From Hyphococcus sp. (GTDB taxonomy: Bacteria > Pseudomonadota > Alphaproteobacteria > Caulobacterales > Parvularculaceae): 64,000 nt of DNA. The notes beneath the pieces were generated by a model that was not told the DNA's origin, searched no databases, and was given only the letters and a program-made list of their open reading frames with translations. Positions within the stretch are counted from its first letter, which is position 1; each line of letters opens with the position of its first letter. Below, piece by piece: positions 44,487 through 54,857 of this stretch. A program made the position numbers and the translations under genes. The stretch lies in contig JABDJK010000017.1 of assembly GCA_013002535.1 (NCBI GenBank), forward strand, positions 57,715 through 121,714, written 5' to 3'.

Positions 44487-47393
44487 ATGAGTTTGAAAAC
44501 GATCCGCGTCGCGGGCGCGCGCGAACATAATCTGAAAAACGTCACCGTAGAATTGCCGCGCGACAAACTTATCGTGATGACGGGCCTTTCCGGTTCTGGC
44601 AAATCATCGCTCGCGTTTGACACAATCTACGCCGAAGGGCAGCGGCGTTATGTTGAATCGCTGTCAGCCTATGCGCGTCAGTTCCTGGAATTGATGCAAA
44701 AGCCCGATGTCGATCAGATTGAAGGCTTGTCCCCGGCAATTTCCATTGAACAAAAGACAACATCGCGCAATCCGCGGTCCACCGTCGGCACGGTTACGGA
44801 AATCTATGACTATATGCGTCTGTTATGGGCGCGGGTCGGGGTTCCCTATTCGCCCGCGACGGGCAAACCGATTACGGCGCAAACGGTCACCGAAATGGTC
44901 GACCGGTTGATGAATGAAAAAGACGGCGCGCGGTTTTACCTACTGGCGCCGATCGTTCGCGACCGGAAGGGCGAATACAAGAAAGAATTCGCCGAATTGA
45001 TGAAACGCGGCTTTCAGCGCGTCAAAGTCGACGGCGAATATTATGAAATCCCTGACGTCCCGGCGCTCAACAAGAAAATCAAACACAATATAGAAGTCGT
45101 CGTTGACCGTATCGTCATTAAAGAAGGCATTGAATCGCGCCTCGCGGATTCATTTGAAACGGCGCTCGAACTCGCCGACGGCATCGCCATCGCCGAGAGC
45201 GCCAACAAAGACGACGAGCGAACCATCTTTTCTGCGAAATTTGCCTGCCCCGTCTCCGGCTTTACAATTGATGAGATTGAACCGCGATTATTCTCATTCA
45301 ATGCGCCCGCCGGCGCTTGCCCGTCCTGCGACGGCCTCGGCACGGAAATGATTTTCGATGAAGAGCTGGTGGTGCCGGATACATCGCTCGCCTTGAATAA
45401 AGGCGCGATTGCGCCTTGGGCCAAGGGCACGTCCCCTTATTATGCGCAAACGCTGGAGGCGCTGGGGCGCAAATACAAATTCAAGATGACCGTCCCGTGG
45501 GAGGAGCTTTCCGAAGACGCACAATATTATGTGCTTTACGGCACCGACGACGATGAGGTGAAATTCATCTACGCCGACGGCAGCCGCAAATATGAAGTCG
45601 TCAAACCGTTCGAAGGTGTAATCCCAAATCTAGAGCGCCGCTGGCGCGAGACGGACTCAAGCTGGGTGCGCGAGGACCTCGCGCGGTTTCAATCGATCAC
45701 CAATTGCGAGACTTGCAACGGCCAACGCCTAAAGCCTCAGGCGCTGGCGGTAAGGGTCGGCGGCCTCAATATCTCCGAGGCGACAGCCTATTCCATCAAG
45801 GCGGCAAATGACTGGTTCAACGCGCTGGAGAAAAAACTCACCAAAAAGGAGATGGAGATCGCTGCGCGCATATTAAAAGAGATCCGCGAGCGGCTTCATT
45901 TCCTCAACAATGTCGGCCTTGAATATCTCACTCTATCGCGCTCATCGGGAACGCTGTCCGGCGGCGAGAGCCAGCGCATTCGCCTCGCCTCGCAAATCGG
46001 TTCCGGTCTGACTGGTGTTCTTTACGTATTGGACGAGCCGTCGATTGGTCTCCACCAGCGCGATAACGCCCGCCTTCTAGAATCGCTGACGCGCCTGCGC
46101 GATCTCGGCAACTCGGTCATCGTCGTTGAACATGATGAGGAGGCAATCCGCACCGCCGATCATATTGTCGATATTGGTCCGGGCGCCGGCATTCACGGCG
46201 GTGAAATCGTCGCCCAAGGCTCCGTCGCCAAGATCAAGGCGGCCAAATATTCCCTTACCGGCGATTACCTCGCCGGGCGCCGCGAAGTTCCCGTTCCCGC
46301 CGAACGCCGTAAACCAAACAAGCGAAAAACAATCAAGATCACCGGCGCGAGCGAGAACAATTTGCAAAACGTCACAGCGGAAGTGCCCATCGGGCTCCTC
46401 ACCTGCGTCACTGGCGTTTCCGGCGGCGGCAAGTCGACCCTCATCATCGAGACATTATATAAGGCCGCCGCGCGCCGGCTCTATAATTCAAAATCTGCGC
46501 CTGCCGCCCACAAAAATATTGCGGGGCTTGAACATTTCGACAAGGTCATCGACATCGACCAATCACCGATTGGCCGCACGCCGCGTTCAAACCCCGCCAC
46601 ATACACCGGCGCTTTCACGCCAATCCGCGACTGGTTCGCCGGCCTGCCCGAAGCGAAGGCGCGGGGTTACAAACCCGGGCGGTTTTCGTTCAACGTCAAG
46701 GGCGGTCGTTGCGAAGCGTGCCAGGGCGACGGCGTCATCAAGATCGAGATGCACTTCCTCCCAGACGTTTACGTCACCTGCGACGTCTGCAAGGGCGCGC
46801 GTTACAACCGCGAAACCCTGGAAGTGAAATTCAAGGGCAAGTCCATCGCCGATGTCCTCGACATGACGGTCGAAGAAGGCGCGGAATTCTTCAAGGCCGT
46901 GCCGTCGATCCGCGACAAGATGGAGACGCTGAACCGCGTCGGCCTGTCTTACATAAAGATAGGCCAACAGGCGACGACACTGTCGGGCGGCGAGGCACAG
47001 CGGGTGAAACTATCGAAAGAACTCTCCAAACGCGCCACCGGCCGCACACTATATATCTTGGACGAGCCGACGACAGGTCTGCACTTCGAGGATGTGCGCA
47101 AGCTGATGGAAGTCATTCAGGAGCTGACCGACGGCGGCAACACCGTCGTCGTTATCGAACACAACCTCGATGTCATCAAACAGGCCGACTGGATTTTGGA
47201 TTTGGGTCCCGAAGGCGGCGACAGCGGCGGCGAGATCGTGGCGGCCGGCACGCCCGAAGACGTCGCTGGCGAACCGCGCAGCTATACCGGGCAGTTTTTG
47301 GCGCCGATGCTGAAGGGGGCGAAGACGTCGACAAAAAAGCCGACAGCGAAGGCTGCGAAGAAAAAGGCGACTAGAAAAAAGAGGGCGGCGTAG
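44487..47393 (+). CDS. uvrA: Excinuclease ABC subunit A
   Basis: A 968-residue damage-recognition ATPase of nucleotide excision repair. Two ABC ATPase domains are present: Walker [15 protein letters not shown] near the start and [16 protein letters not shown] in the second half; signatures [14 protein letters not shown] and [15 protein letters not shown]; zinc modules with [16 protein letters not shown] and [16 protein letters not shown]. An unusual C-terminal tail of about 25 residues is Lys/Ala-rich ([20 protein letters not shown]). ATG at 44487 ([15 protein letters not shown]) is the family start. Expected to be SOS-controlled through the box at 44390. Confidence 0.98.
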   Translation: MSLKTIRVAGAREHNLKNVTVELPRDKLIVMTGLSGSGKSSLAFDTIYAEGQRRYVESLSAYARQFLELMQKPDVDQIEGLSPAISIEQKTTSRNPRSTVGTVTEIYDYMRLLWARVGVPYSPATGKPITAQTVTEMVDRLMNEKDGARFYLLAPIVRDRKGEYKKEFAELMKRGFQRVKVDGEYYEIPDVPALNKKIKHNIEVVVDRIVIKEGIESRLADSFETALELADGIAIAESANKDDERTIFSAKFACPVSGFTIDEIEPRLFSFNAPAGACPSCDGLGTEMIFDEELVVPDTSLALNKGAIAPWAKGTSPYYAQTLEALGRKYKFKMTVPWEELSEDAQYYVLYGTDDDEVKFIYADGSRKYEVVKPFEGVIPNLERRWRETDSSWVREDLARFQSITNCETCNGQRLKPQALAVRVGGLNISEATAYSIKAANDWFNALEKKLTKKEMEIAARILKEIRERLHFLNNVGLEYLTLSRSSGTLSGGESQRIRLASQIGSGLTGVLYVLDEPSIGLHQRDNARLLESLTRLRDLGNSVIVVEHDEEAIRTADHIVDIGPGAGIHGGEIVAQGSVAKIKAAKYSLTGDYLAGRREVPVPAERRKPNKRKTIKITGASENNLQNVTAEVPIGLLTCVTGVSGGGKSTLIIETLYKAAARRLYNSKSAPAAHKNIAGLEHFDKVIDIDQSPIGRTPRSNPATYTGAFTPIRDWFAGLPEAKARGYKPGRFSFNVKGGRCEACQGDGVIKIEMHFLPDVYVTCDVCKGARYNRETLEVKFKGKSIADVLDMTVEEGAEFFKAVPSIRDKMETLNRVGLSYIKIGQQATTLSGGEAQRVKLSKELSKRATGRTLYILDEPTTGLHFEDVRKLMEVIQELTDGGNTVVVIEHNLDVIKQADWILDLGPEGGDSGGEIVAAGTPEDVAGEPRSYTGQFLAPMLKGAKTSTKKPTAKAAKKKATRKKRAA

Positions 47394-47556
47394 AAATTAT
47401 AATTCAACTATGCCAATGAAGACACTTTACAAATCAGCAGGGCGCAATTTTAGACGTGGGTGACATGTTATGCCTTAGGGGAAATCTAATTATTCATATG
47501 CCTCGCGCCGACAGTTTCTGTCTTCATAAATTCACTCAAATCATAAGCGATACTGA

Positions 47557-47831
47557 TTTCATTTCAAATTTTTAAAATCGCTGGAATATATTGTCACTGG
47601 AACTTTTTCCGAGATTTATTCAATCCATATTCCACAATCGGTATTGGGTAAACGCGGCAAAGATATGAAAGAAAGTTTCGTGCAGATGCAGTAAATGAAT
47701 TGGACGCTGGTTTACTCGCAGAAGAATTGGCTCGATATGCTCATAACTTACCAAAAAAAAGGGCTCTGCTTTCAAGACAAGAGCGCGCAAAACTGGCTAC
47801 GCTTTATAATCAAAAACCTCAAGACGGATGA
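47557..47831 (+). pseudogene. AT-rich frameshifted gene remnant
   Basis: One frame from 47557 reads FKFLKSLEYIVTGTFSEIYS, IHIPQSVLGKRGKD and closes at 47694. The overlapping next frame from 47652 continues naturally as YERKFRADAVNELDAGLLAE, ELARYAHNLPKKRALLSRQE, RAKLATLYNQKPQDG and ends at 47831. Joined, they look like the C-terminal part of one protein broken by a small indel near 47660. No start codon or upstream part is found. The stretch is clearly richer in A and T than its neighbours, suggesting transferred DNA. Family not recognised. The rest of 47394-48131 holds no gene. Confidence 0.45.
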
Positions 47832-47929
47832 AATCCGCCAAGCGTAGAGTAGATGCAAATCCGCCATCATTCGCCTTCAACAAAATTCTGCACACCCTAC
47901 TGAATACAAATAATTACCCAAACCGTCAT

Positions 47930-48050
47930 CCCGGACGAAATGCAATTCGAAGTATTTCGTCGCGGGTCCGCGATCGCCGTCGATGTGGTCGCACTTTGAT
48001 GTAAGCGATCCCATGCTAGCGCAGCGGTGTTGCACGCCCCGGCGCAACAC
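47930..48050. repeat. Inverted repeats upstream of the GyrI-like gene
   Basis: CGTCATCCCGGACGAAAT, followed after a short spacer by ATTTCGTCGCGGG, forms an inverted element at about 47923-47965, with arms ACGAAAT at 47935 and 47954 plus CCCG/CGGG outside. A second hairpin, GTGTTGC (48027-48033) and GCAACAC (48044-48050), follows. The first looks like a dispersed CGTCATCCCGG-type repeat; the second might be a terminator or leader structure. Confidence 0.5.
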
Positions 48051-48131
48051 GGGATAAGGAAACAAGCTCACCGCCTTCCTCCCGCACCACATTCCCGCTA
48101 CAGTTCCGCAAACCAGCCACAGGAGTCCCGC

Positions 48132-48605
48132 ATGGAATTCACCCGCAAGACGATGCCCGAACAGCATTATATATATGTCGACTGCGAGGCGTCGTTTACC
48201 ACGCCGAACGCCATAGCAGAGGCCATGGCCTCCGGTTTCGGCGCCGTGTTCGGGTTCACGCAGGAAAAGAGAATTTCGCCGCTGACCATGCCCTCATCGA
48301 TCTACATGGAAATGCCGTCGAGCGACGCCATGAAGTTTCGCGCGGCCGTGTTCGTCAGCGCCGAAGACGCCGCGAAGGCAGAGGGCGACGTGAAATCCGC
48401 GGCAATGGCAGCAGGCGACGTGGTGATGACGACCCATGTCGGCCCTTACGCATCGCTTAATCAGTCGCACAAGGCGCTTTGGGATCATTGCGACGCGGAG
48501 GGATTGCCAAAGGCGATGCCAGTCTGGGAAATTTACGTTGACGATCCGGAGAAGACGCCCGAGGGCGAACTTCGCACGGAAATTTATCGATCACTCAGCG
48601 GCTAG
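48132..48605 (+). CDS. GyrI-like / AraC-effector-binding domain protein
   Basis: A 157-residue stand-alone small-molecule-binding domain of the GyrI-like family. Recognisable parts are the first beta-alpha unit (EQHYIYVDCEASFTTPNAI), the central VVMTTHVGPYASLNQSHKAL and the C-terminal PVWEIYVDDPEKTPEGELRT, the usual P-x-x-x-Y-x-x-D-P-x-x-T-P block with the ligand-binding glutamate. No DNA-binding domain is attached, so it may bind or act on a small compound or inhibit gyrase like GyrI. AGGAG lies seven bases before the ATG. Confidence 0.85.
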   Translation: MEFTRKTMPEQHYIYVDCEASFTTPNAIAEAMASGFGAVFGFTQEKRISPLTMPSSIYMEMPSSDAMKFRAAVFVSAEDAAKAEGDVKSAAMAAGDVVMTTHVGPYASLNQSHKALWDHCDAEGLPKAMPVWEIYVDDPEKTPEGELRTEIYRSLSG

Positions 48606-48642
48606 GCGACGAACGGCATTAAAAAGCCTCGCCGCACAAACA

Positions 48643-48792
48643 CTACTCCGACGATCTCTTCTCGCCCATGGCGGCTTCCGTTGCGCCGGCAAGGATTACG
48701 CCCGCGAGAATGCCGTGGGCCGGGCTTTCAAAAATATAAACGCCGATGGCGACGCCGGCGGCGAACATGATGAAATCTGCAAGGTAACGCAT
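48643..48792 (-). CDS. Small membrane protein, 49 residues
   Basis: A short gene with an excellent ribosome binding site (GGGGAGG, seven bases before ATG at 48792). The product MRYLADFIMFAAGVAIGVYI continues FESPAHGILAGVILAGATEA and ends in a charged MGEKRSSE tail: probably one or two membrane helices rich in small residues. A longer frame upstream lacks any feature. Function and family are unknown. Confidence 0.6.
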   Translation of the reverse strand: MRYLADFIMFAAGVAIGVYIFESPAHGILAGVILAGATEAAMGEKRSSE

Positions 48793-49156
48793 GGCGCGCC
48801 TCCCCTTTGCTGCACCGTCAATATTAGCTAGCGGCGGCAACCGCGCCGTTAAGAAAAACGGTCGGTCTTTTGCGCGCGCGTCAATACTCCGCATGCTGCA
48901 CGCCAGGGCCGACGTTACATTCGTTAAATTGCTGCGCTGCGGGGTGGGTTTCGAAAGAACGGCATACTGCTTTGCCTCCCCACTGTTTAACAGTCGGGCC
49001 AATCTCAGGAAAGATCAGCGAGCGTTTCGATTTCGGGAGATGGGTCCTGCGGTCAAGCCGCAAGAAAGCAGTCGTCAGACGATTGAATTAGCCGAACCGG
49101 ATTCAACCACGGGAGGGTATTCTTTCATAAAATCCATTACCGGTAGATAGTTAGCC
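48793..49156. other. Gene-free stretch
   Basis: About 360 bases with no supported gene, repeat or RNA structure on either strand. Short open frames here lack ribosome binding sites and sensible composition. Confidence 0.5.
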
Positions 49157-50018
49157 TCATGAGTCCGGCGCGCCGCCGGACTTCATTTTCGGCGCGCTGA
49201 CCAAAACCTGTTCGTCGTTTTCGGCGCTGAGATGCGCGGCGATGGGCGCAGCGTCCGCCGATATCGTCCATAGCGATCTGATTTGCTGGCGACGACGCTG
49301 ACGAAAAACTCGTGGATCGCCATCATCCGCACCTGCCAGTCATTGACTGGTGATCACCGCAATCGACTGTTTGCCGCGAGCGCCGATATTGATAACGCGC
49401 GCAATCCAGCGGGTTTTCTTCATCGAGCAACCAGACGCTGCGCAAATTTTCGAATTTAATCGTCTTTGTCAAGATGATCGAAAGAACAAGACGCTGCGAA
49501 CGGTTTTGCGTGTTGCGCAATGATGCAATGCTGCAATGCGTCCCAGGCGGCGAATGGCGCGTCGTGCTTGTAAAGCGGGCTCAAATGATTAACCGCTCGG
49601 TTGCGGCGCCGCGCCCGATCGCTTTCCCGCTGGCGCATCGTCAGCAGCCCTGCGCGCCGATTGCGGCGGCTTAAATTTCAATTCCGGGATTGTGGCATTC
49701 GCATGAGCGATGAGCGCAATCGAGGGCTCCGTCAGGCGAACGGCGAACCCCTCGTGAAAGATGCGCACAATTCCCCCCCCCTCGATCGGCGGCTTGTCAT
49801 CAAAATCAGCGACGACGCGGTCGCCCTTCGTCACTTCGAATTCGCTGCGGATCGCAAGGCTGCGATGGGTGAAATTCATCGTGTTGCAAGTATGCTATTC
49901 GCCGCCATTGGCCCGAGAACCGAACGCTCAACGCGCCATTCGACCGCTCGGCGTGGGGTTTATAGCTCACTTCGGCTTCTGGTGCGGCTTCCCGCGAGTT
50001 TTCTGCTTGCAATTCCAT
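49157..50018 (-). pseudogene. Decayed PilZ-like protein gene
   Basis: Reading leftward from ATG at 50018 (preceded by TTTAGGTGG), the chain runs MELQAENSREAAPEAEVSYK to LSVRFSGQWRRIA, then loses sense. A second frame from about 49879 reads NFTHRSLAIRSEFEVTKGDR, VVADFDDKPPIEGGGIVRIF, HEGFAVRLTEPS, which has the shape of a PilZ domain (GDRVxAxFDD, GxIVRxFxxGFAVRL). Further on, in other frames, come RLVLSIILTKTIKFENLRSV, WLLDEENPLDCAR and INIGARGKQSIAVITSQ. At least two frameshifts separate these blocks. It was probably a c-di-GMP-related or envelope protein of about 280 residues. Confidence 0.5.
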
Positions 50019-50130
50019 TTGAAAAACCACCTAAAGTTGTATCGCTTAATCTTTGGTAAAAACCCGCGAAAGTCTGCGTTAATCATCGCGGCCCTACAAA
50101 AGACGGCAGATTTAACGGGATTGACTTTCC

Positions 50131-50655
50131 ATGATCGCACTGGCGCTAATCGCCGCTGGCTACGCCGCTTATGGGGCGCCGTCCAATGAGGACGCTTATG
50201 TCGCCTTTACGGCGCGGGTAATGGAGCCGTGGGCCGAGACCGGCGACGTCATTCGCGAGGCGGAGATTCGCACCCATCCGGAGTTTCCGGCGGCGGTCGT
50301 TTTGGAGCGTTGTGAAAACCGCGTCGCGCGCGAGATTGTGCCGCCTCTTGGCGGCATTGAAGTAACCAACGGATACGAGTGCATTCAGGAAATTATTCTG
50401 AATGGATCGACGCGTTACCGCAATGTCGGGTTTTATCGCCACCAGGGATTAAACTGGGAATATTACGGTCCTGTGCAGGAATCAAACATTCCGATGTTAA
50501 GCCGGTTTTCCAAACCGCGCCGCGGCGAAGAAGAGGCAAAGCCCGGCGCCCTGACCTATGACGGCGCCCCGGAAGACCCATTTAATGCAAAATTTGATAA
50601 TCCGTATGCTGATATATTGGAGCGGCTGGACGCGTACACGCCTGCGCAATACTGA
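50131..50655 (+). CDS. Exported protein of unknown function
   Basis: A 174-residue protein. The first 15-16 residues (MIALALIAAGYAAYG) are hydrophobic and probably a signal peptide or anchor, though without the usual positive charges. The mature part has two cysteines (LERCENRVAREIVPP and NGYECIQEII) and many aromatic residues (YRHQGLNWEYYGPVQE), and a Pro/Asp-rich end. A stop codon lies just upstream, so ATG at 50131 is the only start. No family was recognised. It is tail-to-tail with ychF, three bases apart. Confidence 0.7.
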   Translation: MIALALIAAGYAAYGAPSNEDAYVAFTARVMEPWAETGDVIREAEIRTHPEFPAAVVLERCENRVAREIVPPLGGIEVTNGYECIQEIILNGSTRYRNVGFYRHQGLNWEYYGPVQESNIPMLSRFSKPRRGEEEAKPGALTYDGAPEDPFNAKFDNPYADILERLDAYTPAQY

Positions 50656-50658
50656 CGT

Positions 50659-51756
50659 TTAAGTATTGAAGCGAAAGTGCATGACATCGCCATTCTGGAC
50701 AATGTATTCTTTCCCCTCAAGGCGCATCTTGCCAGCTTCTTTCGCGGCCTGTTCACCGCCTAACGATACGTAATCGTCATACGATATCGTTTCTGCGCGG
50801 ATGAATCCCTTTTCAAAGTCCGTGTGAATGACACCCGCCGCTTGCGGCGCCGTCGCCCCGCGCCGGATTGTCCATGCCCGCGCCTCTTTCGGGCCGGCGG
50901 TAAAATACGTTTGCAACCCCAGAAGATCAAACCCGGTGCGGATCAAGCGATTCAGTCCCGGCTCCGCCAGTCCAAGCGTTTCAAGGTATTCCGCCTGCTC
51001 GTCATCAGCAAGTTGCGCCAACTCAGCCTCAATCTTGGCCGAGATCGCGATCGCCGCTGCGCCTTCTTCGGCGGCCCGCGCCTCGACCTGCCGCGAATAG
51101 TCATTGCCGTCGGCCGCAGACTCTTCATCAACATTCGCAACGAACAATACCGGCTTCGACGATAGAAGCTGCAGCGCATTCCATGCCGGCTTTTCGTCTT
51201 CGGCAATTTCGCAGTCCCGCGCCGGAATTCCTTCGCGCAAAACCTCGAGCGCACGATCAACAAGTACGATTGCAGCCTTTGCTTCCTTATCCTGGCCGCG
51301 GGCTTTCTTCTCCAAATTAACGCGGCGCTTCTCAAGGCTTTCAAGGTCCGCCAACATCAATTCGGTTTCAACGACCTCAAAGTCCGCAACGGGATCAATC
51401 TGATTGGAAACATGGGTGACGTCGTCATCGTCAAAACAACGCAACACATATACGATTGCATCAACCTCGCGGATGTTTGCAAGAAACTGATTGCCAAGTC
51501 CCTCGCCCTTCGAGGCGCCTTTGACAAGACCAGCAATATCCACAAACTGCATGCGCGCCGGTATGATTTCCGCTGACCCAGCAATTTTAGCCAGCTTACC
51601 GAGGCGCGCTTCGGGCACCGGCACGTCGCCGATGTTTGGTTCTATCGTACAGAATGGATAGTTCGCCGCCTGCGCCGCCGCGGTTTTCGTTAACGCGTTG
51701 AAAAGGGTCGACTTGCCGACATTAGGCAATCCAACGATCCCGCATTGAAAGCCCAT
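50659..51756 (-). CDS. ychF: Redox-regulated ATPase YchF (OLA1/Obg-related)
   Basis: A 365-residue universally conserved P-loop protein that binds ribosomes and prefers ATP. G1 is [16 protein letters not shown]3 is [20 protein letters not shown], and the altered G4 lies around [11 protein letters not shown]. The C-terminal TGS domain ends in the typical [31 protein letters not shown] and [17 protein letters not shown] at 51756 forms TGATG with the pth stop; a TTG one codon earlier is ignored. Part of the leftward bL25-pth-ychF cluster. Confidence 0.97.
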   Translation of the reverse strand: MGFQCGIVGLPNVGKSTLFNALTKTAAAQAANYPFCTIEPNIGDVPVPEARLGKLAKIAGSAEIIPARMQFVDIAGLVKGASKGEGLGNQFLANIREVDAIVYVLRCFDDDDVTHVSNQIDPVADFEVVETELMLADLESLEKRRVNLEKKARGQDKEAKAAIVLVDRALEVLREGIPARDCEIAEDEKPAWNALQLLSSKPVLFVANVDEESAADGNDYSRQVEARAAEEGAAAIAISAKIEAELAQLADDEQAEYLETLGLAEPGLNRLIRTGFDLLGLQTYFTAGPKEARAWTIRRGATAPQAAGVIHTDFEKGFIRAETISYDDYVSLGGEQAAKEAGKMRLEGKEYIVQNGDVMHFRFNT

Positions 51757-52475
51757 CAATCGTCCTTTCGGGGTCTACCGCCAAAGATCTGGCGGAACGC
51801 GTCGGTAAATGGATTCGTGGCGCCAACATCTTCGTATTCTGATTTAGGTTTTTCTGGCGCAGATTGCGCCTTCACTTTGGTCGGCTTGTCAGTACGTACT
51901 TGCGCAATCTGTTGCGCAACGTCCGATGCAAAACGCTGGTCATCCGCTATCAAATGCGGCGCCGCTTTCGCAATCGCTTCAAGCAACGGTTCCAGCCACT
52001 CTGCGTCGCTCTTGGCAAAGTCACCAAGGACGTGGCCGGTTACTTTTGACTTGTCTCCGGGGTGACCGATACCGATGCGTACTCGTCGGAATTCATTGCC
52101 GACATGCGAGTCGATGGACCGGATACCGTTGTGACCCGCCGCACCCCCGCCAACCTTCACTCGTAGTTTGCCTGGCGCCAGATCAAGTTCATCATAGAAG
52201 ACGACGAAGTCCGCCGGCTCTAGTTTGTAGAAATCCAACGCTTTACGAACCGCTCGCCCCGACTCGTTCATATAAGTTTGCGGCTTCAGAACAATCGCCT
52301 TCTCGCGACCTCCCGGGCCCTCGAGAAACCCCTCGCGCATTTCACTTTGAAACTTCTGGCGCGCCGGTCCGAACCCGTTGGCGTCAGCAATTGCATCCAC
52401 CGCCATAAACCCGACATTGTGTCGGTGGCGGGCGTATTTGCCCCCGGGATTACCGAGACCTGCGAGAACAATCAT
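51756..52475 (-). CDS. pth: Peptidyl-tRNA hydrolase
   Basis: Frees peptides from tRNA after abortive translation. The 239-residue protein has N9 and catalytic H19 in [54 protein letters not shown] and [16 protein letters not shown]-terminal extension of about 45 residues ([20 protein letters not shown] onward) goes beyond the usual 190-residue core and looks disordered. It starts 45 bases after the bL25 gene on the same strand and couples to ychF. Confidence 0.97.
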   Translation of the reverse strand: MIVLAGLGNPGGKYARHRHNVGFMAVDAIADANGFGPARQKFQSEMREGFLEGPGGREKAIVLKPQTYMNESGRAVRKALDFYKLEPADFVVFYDELDLAPGKLRVKVGGGAAGHNGIRSIDSHVGNEFRRVRIGIGHPGDKSKVTGHVLGDFAKSDAEWLEPLLEAIAKAAPHLIADDQRFASDVAQQIAQVRTDKPTKVKAQSAPEKPKSEYEDVGATNPFTDAFRQIFGGRPRKDD

Positions 52476-52520
52476 GGATGCACTCCTTGCGCGGACGCAT
52501 TTGATCGCCCGGAAGGAAAT

Positions 52521-53216
52521 TTAAGATTCGGAATCGCCGCTGTCTTCGCCGTCGCCGCCCTCAGCCGCTTCCGCCGCCTCGTCATCTTCACCGGCTTCCG
52601 CGCCTTCAGCTTCGTCGTCTGCAGCATCATCAGAAGATTTAAGCGCAGATGGTGCTGCAATCGTTGCGACTGTATAATCTCGGTCCGTCGTCACCAGCGT
52701 CACACCATCAGGCAAAGCAATCGATGAAACGTGAACCGCGTCGCCAATTTCGAGACCCGTAACATCGATTTCGAAGATATCCGGAATCGCCGTCGCCGGT
52801 GCATAAATGTCGATGGCGTGACGCACAACGTTCAAAACCCCGCCGCGTTTTAGTCCCGGCGAGTCGTCTTCGTTGATAAATCGGACCGGCACTTCAACGT
52901 CAATACGGGTTTTCTCATTAACCCGCATCAGGTCCACATGGATCGGAAATCCTTTAACCGGGTGGATCTGAACGTCACGCGGGATAACCGGCTGTTGGCC
53001 GTCTTCGCCGGGCACATCGATCTTAGCCAATTGTGGGCGCAATCGGCCATGCATGAAGGCTTTCAACACCTCGTTTGAGCGCAGACGAATCGCCACCGGC
53101 TCTTCGCCGCCGCCATATAGAACGCCGGGCGTCCATCCATCGCGACGAACGGCGCGGGCGCCGCCTGTTCCAGTCCGCTTGCGCGGCTCACAATGAAATA
53201 CGTCGGTCTCAGCCAT
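52521..53216 (-). CDS. rplY: Large ribosomal subunit protein bL25 (Ctc form)
   Basis: A 231-residue long-form bL25 that binds 5S rRNA. The N-terminal domain has KRTGTGGARAVRRDGWTPGV and LYGGGEEPVAIRLRSNEV; the CTC beta domain follows with HPVKGFPIHVDLMRVNEKT and NVVRHAIDIYAPATAIP. The last 40 residues are Asp/Glu/Ala-rich and probably disordered. The upstream 238 bases to the M16 protease gene contain both promoters, without a clear motif. Confidence 0.97.
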   Translation of the reverse strand: MAETDVFHCEPRKRTGTGGARAVRRDGWTPGVLYGGGEEPVAIRLRSNEVLKAFMHGRLRPQLAKIDVPGEDGQQPVIPRDVQIHPVKGFPIHVDLMRVNEKTRIDVEVPVRFINEDDSPGLKRGGVLNVVRHAIDIYAPATAIPDIFEIDVTGLEIGDAVHVSSIALPDGVTLVTTDRDYTVATIAAPSALKSSDDAADDEAEGAEAGEDDEAAEAAEGGDGEDSGDSES

Positions 53217-53454
53217 TCTCGATCGCGTCCTTCGCTCAAAAAACAGCCGTTAGCGCCGGGCATCGCCCGCGCGGCGGCTTAAAATCTCCGTTAGAGCGGC
53301 GCTCTATAGAGGAAACCCAGGCCCCGCGCAACCACCGATTTCGCCGATTATTGGCTTAAATCGTACGCCGGAACGCCGCGGATTTTCGGCGAGCCGAGAT
53401 GGCGCTCAGCCGCGAAACTGCTAATTTGCGCCAGCGAAAAAGGAGATATCGCTC

Positions 53455-54855
53455 ATGGCGTTTATGGTTAGTCTTTTCAGGTCGCTCAGCGCGCTCCTAG
53501 CGCTCGCGGCTTTGGTTTTGGCTTTGGGCCTCGTCCAACAGGCGCAGGCCGAGTTCGAAGTGCCCGTTTCCTATCACAAATTGGATAATGGCCTGAAGGT
53601 CGTCTTGTCTGAGGATCACGCAGTTCCGACCACCACAATCGCTGTCTATTACGGCATCGGCTTCCGGATTGAGCCTCGCGACCGGACAGGCTTTGCGCAC
53701 CTGTTTGAGCACATGATGTTTCAGGGCTCGAAAAACCTCGGAAAAGCGGAATTCATAGCGCTGGTGAATTCCAACGGCGGTGTTCTGAACGGATCGACCC
53801 GTTTCGACTTCACCAACTATTTCGAGGTCGTACCGTCCAACAAGACCGAGACTTTTATCTGGGCGGAAGCGGACCGCATGCGCGGTCTTGATATCACTCA
53901 GGAAAACCTCACCAATCAGCAAGGCGTCGTCAAGAACGAGGTGAAGGTTAATGTCCTCAATCAGCCCTATGGGGGCTTCCCGTGGCTCGACTTGCCGCAA
54001 CTCGCCAATGAGAACTGGTTTAACGCCCATAACTTTTACGGCGACCTGGAAGATCTTGATGCGGCCACGCTGGAAGACGTTCAACAATTCTTCAACGATT
54101 TCTATGCGCCGAATAACGCGGTGGTCGTGATCGCTGGCGACATCGACACAGAGGAAACGCTTCAATGGGTCGAAGAATATTTCGGCGACATTCCGGCGTC
54201 TGACAATCTGACATTTCCGGATGTCTCTGAACCAAAACAGACTGCGCAAAAGCGCATATCAAAGACTGATAATCTTGCGCCGCGCCCTGCCCTTGCCTGG
54301 GCCTATCATGTGCCCGAACGCGGCACACCTGAATGGTACGCCATGATCGTCATTGATTTAATGCTGACCGATGGCGATGACAGCCGGTTCTATCAGAAAT
54401 TCGTTCAGGAAAAAGGCTACACTGGCAGCGTCTCCGGCGGCATTAACTGGCCCCTCGGCAATGTCTACAATTACAACGGACCGATGATCTACTCGGCGTT
54501 CATGGTGCATGATGACACCCATGAACCGGACACGATCCTCGCTGATCTCGACGCTATCGTAGAAGACCTTCAAACCAATACCGTCAGCGACGAAGAATAT
54601 GCGCGGGCGATGACAAAGATCCGTTCGCAGCTCTATAACGTCCTTGGCGACGGCAACCGCATCGGGCTTGTCGACCTGCTTGCGGCGTTCGCCTTGTTCG
54701 ACGACGATCCGGGTCGCGTGAACCGGCTCGAAAGCGAGTTCGACGTCGTCACGCCGAAACTCATCCAGAAAACGGCGCAGGAGTATCTTACACCGGAAAA
54801 CCGATCCATCATAACCCTTGTGCCGGGCGCCGGCGACGCGAGCGCGGGAGAATAA
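53455..54855 (+). CDS. M16 family zinc peptidase, exported, active-site subunit
   Basis: A 466-residue periplasmic pitrilysin-type protease. Signal peptide to about residue 32 (LLALAALVLALGLVQQAQA). The inverted zinc motif is HLFEHMMFQGS (HxxEH), with the third zinc glutamate in the GVVKNEVKVNVLNQPYGG region. The second, substrate-binding domain follows after residue 250. AAGGAGATAT lies about nine bases before ATG. It is followed two bases later by an M16 homologue lacking the motif, so the two probably form a heterodimer as in mitochondrial processing peptidase or PqqL-like pairs. Confidence 0.95.
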   Translation: MAFMVSLFRSLSALLALAALVLALGLVQQAQAEFEVPVSYHKLDNGLKVVLSEDHAVPTTTIAVYYGIGFRIEPRDRTGFAHLFEHMMFQGSKNLGKAEFIALVNSNGGVLNGSTRFDFTNYFEVVPSNKTETFIWAEADRMRGLDITQENLTNQQGVVKNEVKVNVLNQPYGGFPWLDLPQLANENWFNAHNFYGDLEDLDAATLEDVQQFFNDFYAPNNAVVVIAGDIDTEETLQWVEEYFGDIPASDNLTFPDVSEPKQTAQKRISKTDNLAPRPALAWAYHVPERGTPEWYAMIVIDLMLTDGDDSRFYQKFVQEKGYTGSVSGGINWPLGNVYNYNGPMIYSAFMVHDDTHEPDTILADLDAIVEDLQTNTVSDEEYARAMTKIRSQLYNVLGDGNRIGLVDLLAAFALFDDDPGRVNRLESEFDVVTPKLIQKTAQEYLTPENRSIITLVPGAGDASAGE

Positions 54856-54857
54856 TT

